DNA of 64,000 nucleotides from assembly GCA_023653095.1 (NCBI GenBank), contig JAMNXP010000006.1, forward strand, positions 51,893-115,892. The letters are read 5' to 3'. Shown here one piece after another: positions 59,530 through 64,000 of the stretch. Below the pieces are notes generated by a model. The model was given only the letters and a program-made list of their open reading frames with translations. It searched no databases and was not told the origin of the DNA. Position 1 is the first letter of the stretch, and the number at the start of each line of letters is the position of its first letter. Source of the stretch: Bacteroidia bacterium (GTDB lineage Bacteria > Bacteroidota > Bacteroidia > NS11-12g > UBA955). Both the position numbers and the translations under genes were made by a program.

Positions 59530-60747
59530 ATGAACATTCACGAATATCAAGCTAAGGAAATTTTGAAAAAGTACGGTGTAGCCGTGCAAAATGGTTTTGT
59601 AGCCGAAACTCCCGAAGAGGCTCTTGCTGCTGCTGAGCGAGTGCGCGACGAATACAACAGCGGATGGTCTGTGGTTAAAGCCCAAATTCATGCTGGCGGT
59701 CGCGGTAAAGGTAAAATCCAGGGCACTGAACACCGCGGTGTTCAAGTGGCTAAGTCCCCCGAAGGTGCTGCAGAAATTGCAAAGAACCTTTTGGGTGGCA
59801 CTTTGGTAACCATTCAAACAGGTCCTGCTGGTAAATTGGTGAACAAAGTTTATATCGCTCAAGATGTGTTCTATCCTGGTGCTAATGAACCTGAAGAATA
59901 CTATATGAGTGTTTTGTTGGATCGTACCAAAAAACAGAATGTAATCATTTATACCACTGAAGGTGGAATGGATATTGAAGAAGTGGCTGAGCACACCCCT
60001 GAGAAAATTCACAGAGAATGGGTTCACCCAGCAACTGGCTTGCAGCCTTTCCAAGCTCGCAAAATTGCTTTTAACTTAGGACTTGAAGGCAACGCTTTCA
60101 AAGAAATGGTTCGTTTTGTAACTGCTTTGTACAAAGCTTACGAAGAAACCGATTCTGCCATGTTTGAAATCAACCCAGTATTGAAAACTTCTGATGATAA
60201 AATCATAGCCGTTGATGCGAAAGTAGACCTAGACGACAATGCACTTTACCGTCACAAAGATTTCTTAGAATTGCGCGACCTTGCTGAAGAAGATCCAACC
60301 GAAGTGGAAGCAGGTAAATTCAACCTTAACTATGTGAAACTTGACGGTAACGTGGGTTGCATGGTGAACGGTGCCGGACTTGCAATGGCTACTATGGATA
60401 TCATCAAGTTGTCAGGTGGTGAACCGGCTAACTTCCTAGATGTTGGAGGTACTGCAAACGCCGAAACCGTTGAAGCTGGTTTCAGAATTATCATGAGCGA
60501 CCCTAACGTTAAAGCAATATTAATCAATATCTTCGGTGGTATTGTACGTTGCGATCGCGTAGCAAATGGTGTTGTTGAAGCATACAAAAAGATTGGCGAT
60601 GTGAAGATTCCAATCATTGTGCGCTTGCAAGGAACTAACGCCGAAGAAGCTAAGCGCATCATTGACGAAAGCGGTCTGAAAGTATTCTCTGCAATTGCCC
60701 TTAAAGAGGCTGCTGAATTGGTTGAAAAGGTCCTTAAAGAAGCCTAA
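59530..60747 (+). CDS. sucC: Succinyl-CoA synthetase beta subunit (ADP-forming)
   Basis: MNIHEYQAKEILKKYGVAVQNG..., VKAQIHAGGRGKGKIQ, NIFGGIVRCDRVANGVVEA. Confidence 0.97.
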   Translation: MNIHEYQAKEILKKYGVAVQNGFVAETPEEALAAAERVRDEYNSGWSVVKAQIHAGGRGKGKIQGTEHRGVQVAKSPEGAAEIAKNLLGGTLVTIQTGPAGKLVNKVYIAQDVFYPGANEPEEYYMSVLLDRTKKQNVIIYTTEGGMDIEEVAEHTPEKIHREWVHPATGLQPFQARKIAFNLGLEGNAFKEMVRFVTALYKAYEETDSAMFEINPVLKTSDDKIIAVDAKVDLDDNALYRHKDFLELRDLAEEDPTEVEAGKFNLNYVKLDGNVGCMVNGAGLAMATMDIIKLSGGEPANFLDVGGTANAETVEAGFRIIMSDPNVKAILINIFGGIVRCDRVANGVVEAYKKIGDVKIPIIVRLQGTNAEEAKRIIDESGLKVFSAIALKEAAELVEKVLKEA

Positions 60748-60772
60748 TCTACCGTCCGCCCAAAGTATTTCC

Positions 60773-61726
60773 ATGCATTTAGCCGCGGCATTTTTGGGTT
60801 TTCTTTTTTCGGGGGACATTCACTCGTCTATCCCTCAAAACACCGGAAACCAATTCAGACGTGACTCTACAGCTACCCGAATTTGGGAATACGGAGCCGA
60901 TTTTAAATTTAACTTTTCTCTAGCCAACTCATCCCCCAATTGGAGCAGCGGTTCGAGCAACAACATCAGCATTGCTGGTCTTATAAGTGCTGGAGCCAAC
61001 CTAAAAAGGGAACGGATGAGTTGGGATAATACCCTCAAAATCAACGTAGGCGTCATAGCCAACCGCCAGAGCGACATTTTCGGAGACGGCTTTTGGAGCA
61101 CCCGAAAAAACATTGATAACGTATTCTTAGACAGTAAATTAGGGGTGGAATTTGATGAATACCCTACCCTTTCTATGTACGGGGGACTCAACTTTCAAAC
61201 GCAACTTCTACCCGGTTATGTTTACACCAAAGACCCCATCGGACGAGAAATTGCAACCATGACCACCAGTTTTCTTTCCCAAGGACAAACCCAATTGGCC
61301 ATAGGTACTGAAAATAAATTCTACCGAAACTCTTTCATTCGTTTAGGATACGTCACCTTGAAACAGACTTACGTCATCAACCAAGAATTATACAACCTTC
61401 GTAACACCGAAGTCATTGCTCGTGTTCAAAAAGGCCAATTCATTGATAACGAATTTGGTATGCAAGTACAAATGGGGGGCGCCCGAAACTTTGGTCCCAA
61501 AGAAATGTACACCGCTAAACTCAACTATTTGGGCTTCCTTCCCTATCAAACAGATCGCGCCATTTTAGACTCTCGTATAGACATTGGACTTTCAGCCCGT
61601 CTCACCAAATACTTAAACCTCAACTACACCCTCATTTCCATCTTCGACAAAGACCTTGTAAAACCTGGCACCAACGCTTGGCAAAACTCGTGGGTCTTTG
61701 GACTTGGGTATGCGTTTCATATATAG
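60773..61726 (+). CDS. DUF3078-like outer membrane protein
   Basis: Signal-peptide-like start; beta-barrel strands; SDIFGDGFWSTRKNIDNVFLDSKLGVEF; terminal WVFGLGYAFHI. Confidence 0.7.
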   Translation: MHLAAAFLGFLFSGDIHSSIPQNTGNQFRRDSTATRIWEYGADFKFNFSLANSSPNWSSGSSNNISIAGLISAGANLKRERMSWDNTLKINVGVIANRQSDIFGDGFWSTRKNIDNVFLDSKLGVEFDEYPTLSMYGGLNFQTQLLPGYVYTKDPIGREIATMTTSFLSQGQTQLAIGTENKFYRNSFIRLGYVTLKQTYVINQELYNLRNTEVIARVQKGQFIDNEFGMQVQMGGARNFGPKEMYTAKLNYLGFLPYQTDRAILDSRIDIGLSARLTKYLNLNYTLISIFDKDLVKPGTNAWQNSWVFGLGYAFHI

Positions 61727-62044
61727 ACTTTGGTCTTTGGTCTTTGGTCTTTAGCAGGCAGCGGTCAGCGGTCAGCCTTCAGCCATCAGCGGCCAGCCGT
61801 CAGCAGTCAGCTTCGCTGAGACTTTGAGACTCAACAGTCAGCCTTCAGCTTTCGGCGGACAGCGGTGAGCCGGGAGCTGATAGCAGCAGCGAAGCTGCCC
61901 AGCAGCGCCGTAGGGGCTAAGCCCTAAGCCCTAAGTCCTAGCGAAGCGGTCAGCCAAAGACCAAAGACCAAAGACCAAAGACCAAAGACCAAAGACCAAG
62001 ATCCAAAGACCAAGATCCAAAGACCAAGATCCAAAGACCAAAGT
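61727..62044 (+). repeat. Heptamer array 7 (composite): TCTTTGG, CNNNCAG-type units, shared 40-nt module (61794-61833), CTAAGCC units, CCAAAGA/CCAAGAT (61954-62044)
   Basis: Direct parsing. Fills the whole 317-bp convergent gap; left and right ends are reverse complements. Confidence 0.95.
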
Positions 62045-63624
62045 TATCCTATCAACTCCGTGGTTGTGTGGAACTGAATGTCTGGGTATTTTTCCATGGC
62101 CATACGCAAAATGTAGGCGGTTTCTGCGAGGAATACGGGGTTGCCCGATTTGTCGTAGGCAATATTTGAGCCCCGATATTTCATGAAATCTTTTAGATCT
62201 GCTTCTGGACCGGTCATCCAGCAGGCTTTATGGATGCCGCGGGCTTCGAAACGACATTTTGCTCCGTATTCGTGTTCAAGTCTGTATTGCAGAACTTCAA
62301 ACTGAAGTTCACCCACGGTACCTACAAATTTTCGGCTACCCGGTTCTTGAATGAACAAGTTTGCCAATCCTTCGTCGGTGAGCTGTTGGATTCCCTTTTC
62401 GAGCTGTTTGCTTTTCATGGGATCGAGGTTGATCAATTCTTTGAAAATTTCGGGCGAAAACGATGGAATTCCTTTGAAAGTGAATACTTCACCTTCGGTC
62501 AAGGTATCACCAATTTTGAAGTTACCAGTATCGTACAAGCCCACAACATCCCCCGGAAAAGCCGCATCCATCACCTCTTTAGAATCGGCCAAAAAGGTAT
62601 ATGGGGCCGCAAATTTGACCTGTTTCTCGAGTCGGGTATGCTTGTAGGCCTTATTGCGTTCAAATTTGCCGCTGCAAACACGTAGGAAGGCAATTCGGTC
62701 GCGGTGACGAGGGTCTAAATTGGCGTGAATCTTGAATATAAATCCCGAAAATTTGGCTTCGGTGGGTTCCACATCCCTTGCGGTCGTGGGACGTGCGAGC
62801 GGATTTGGAGCGATGTCAACGAAGGTATCCAAGAGTTCTTGTATCCCAAAATTATTCAAGGCAGACCCGAAGAAAACGGGCGCCACATCGGCGTTTAGGT
62901 AATTGTTTATATCGATATCGCCGTAGACACCCTCAATGAGTTCCACGTCTTCGCGAAGTTTTGCTGCATTCTTATCGCCTACCAACTGCGGAAGTCTTTC
63001 GTCATCAACGCCTTGCACAGCAATTACATCATCAGACAGTTTGGTTTTTGAACTTTCAAATAAATTCAGTGATTTCGATGGAAGTAAATACACCCCCTTA
63101 AAATCACGACCACCGTTGATGGGCCAGCTCAAAGGATGCACTTGAATGTCTAAATTTTCTTCGAGTTCATCGAGCAAATCAAAGGGATCTTTACCGTCGC
63201 GATCCATTTTATTGATGAAAACAATCACTGGAGTTTTGCGCATTCTGCAAACTTCCATGAGTCGTTTGGTCTGTTCCTCTACCCCTTTCACGCAATCCAC
63301 CACCAAAATAACGGAGTCAACGGCGGTCAAAGTGCGGTAAGTATCTTCGGCAAAGTCTTTGTGTCCGGGTGTGTCTAAAATATTGACCCACTTTCCTTTA
63401 TACGGAAAGGTCATCACCGAAGTCGCCACCGAAATACCTCTTTGCTTCTCAATTTCCATAAAATCGGAAGCAGCCGTTTTGGTGATTTTGTTGGACTTCA
63501 CCGCGCCTGCGGTTTGTATTTGTCCCCCGAAAAGCAAAAACTTCTCTGTGAGGGTCGTTTTCCCGGCATCGGGGTGAGAAATGATGGCAAAGGTCTTTCG
63601 TTTGGCGATCTCGGATTCGAACAT
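62044..63624 (-). CDS. prfC: Peptide chain release factor 3
   Basis: [63 protein letters not shown]. Confidence 0.97.
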   Translation of the reverse strand: MFESEIAKRKTFAIISHPDAGKTTLTEKFLLFGGQIQTAGAVKSNKITKTAASDFMEIEKQRGISVATSVMTFPYKGKWVNILDTPGHKDFAEDTYRTLTAVDSVILVVDCVKGVEEQTKRLMEVCRMRKTPVIVFINKMDRDGKDPFDLLDELEENLDIQVHPLSWPINGGRDFKGVYLLPSKSLNLFESSKTKLSDDVIAVQGVDDERLPQLVGDKNAAKLREDVELIEGVYGDIDINNYLNADVAPVFFGSALNNFGIQELLDTFVDIAPNPLARPTTARDVEPTEAKFSGFIFKIHANLDPRHRDRIAFLRVCSGKFERNKAYKHTRLEKQVKFAAPYTFLADSKEVMDAAFPGDVVGLYDTGNFKIGDTLTEGEVFTFKGIPSFSPEIFKELINLDPMKSKQLEKGIQQLTDEGLANLFIQEPGSRKFVGTVGELQFEVLQYRLEHEYGAKCRFEARGIHKACWMTGPEADLKDFMKYRGSNIAYDKSGNPVFLAETAYILRMAMEKYPDIQFHTTTELIG

Positions 63625-63654
63625 AAATCAATAAAGTGCAAAGGTAGTTAATTT

Positions 63655-63857
63655 AGTCTTTGGTCTTTAGTCTTTGGTCTTTGGTCTTTGGTCTTTGGTC
63701 TTTAGACTTTGGTCTTTGGTCTTTGGTCTTTGGTCTTTGGTCTTTAGACTTTGGTCTTTGGTCTTTGGTCTTTGGTCTTTGGTCTTTGGTCTTTGGTCTT
63801 TAGACTTTGGTCTTTGGTCTTTAGACTTTGGTCTTTGGTCTTTGGTCTTTGGTGTCG
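63655..63857 (+). repeat. Heptamer array 8: 28 in-phase units of GGTCTTT with AGTCTTT and AGACTTT variants, then GGTGTCG
   Basis: Direct parsing; no indel over 196 bp; upstream of prfC. Confidence 0.97.
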
Positions 63858-63943
63858 ATGCCTAAATAACGTTGACCGTTTTCCCTCTTTTCAATTTGAT
63901 ATTATTGCAAATAATACATCTTGATTCTGAGGCTTTGTTTGCT

Positions 63944-63976
63944 CAATTAACTGGGGCTCGATGCCCCATTTAATTG
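63944..63976. other. Near-perfect inverted repeat (possible bidirectional hairpin/terminator)
   Basis: CAATTAA-c-TGGGGC-tcgat-GCCCCA-t-TTAATTG: 13 of 14 paired positions with a 5-nt loop. Confidence 0.6.
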
Positions 63977-64000
63977 TACTTTGCGTCAAATGACTCTTTC

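Noticed and set aside
61755-61883. Variable region of a diversity-generating retroelement
   Set aside because: Degenerate CNNNCAG units are non-coding in context, and no reverse transcriptase or template repeat is present.
63674-63865. ORF of 63 aa made of (F/V)GLWSLVFRLWSLVF repeats
   Set aside because: Pure translation of heptamer array 8; no independent coding support.

Overview
The window is 64 kb of a compact Bacteroidota chromosome, probably Flavobacteriales-like. Supporting signs are T9SS C-terminal sorting domains, a GYDIA-type GHMP kinase in a mevalonate cluster, and a BtuB/DUF4465/beta-propeller cobalamin locus behind a cobalamin riboswitch. It carries about 45 mostly housekeeping genes: gcvH, accD, fbaB, ligA, dapA, ruvB, queG, priA, hppD, recQ, sucC, prfC, the mevalonate genes, LPS/glycan genes, a TolC/HlyD efflux pair and a short dnaE2-type polymerase. 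There is one tRNA-Cys. I saw no IS element, prophage, CRISPR array or recognisable defence system. The striking feature is in the spacers. Every intergenic gap longer than about 120 bp, except the riboswitch leader, is filled by an array of 7-bp units (8 arrays, about 1.6 kb). Unit sequences differ between and within arrays (GAGAGTT, GGTCTTT, TTATCGG/TGATCGG, GGTGATC/AGTGATC, ACACTCT, CTCTAAA, GACCACC/GATCACC, CNNNCAG). The 7-nt register is often kept while the unit sequence changes completely; in one spacer it runs 41 consecutive units. Arrays run up to stop and start codons, and in three genes they supply the stop codon. They tend to be arranged convergently (GGT-type on the left, ACC-type on the right), and different arrays share modules of 20-40 nt. 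I regard this heptamer-spacer system as the main candidate for something undescribed. Secondary items are a nested inverted repeat touching the dnaE2 start codon, a GC-rich palindrome inside dnaE2, and the BtuG-like cobalamin locus.
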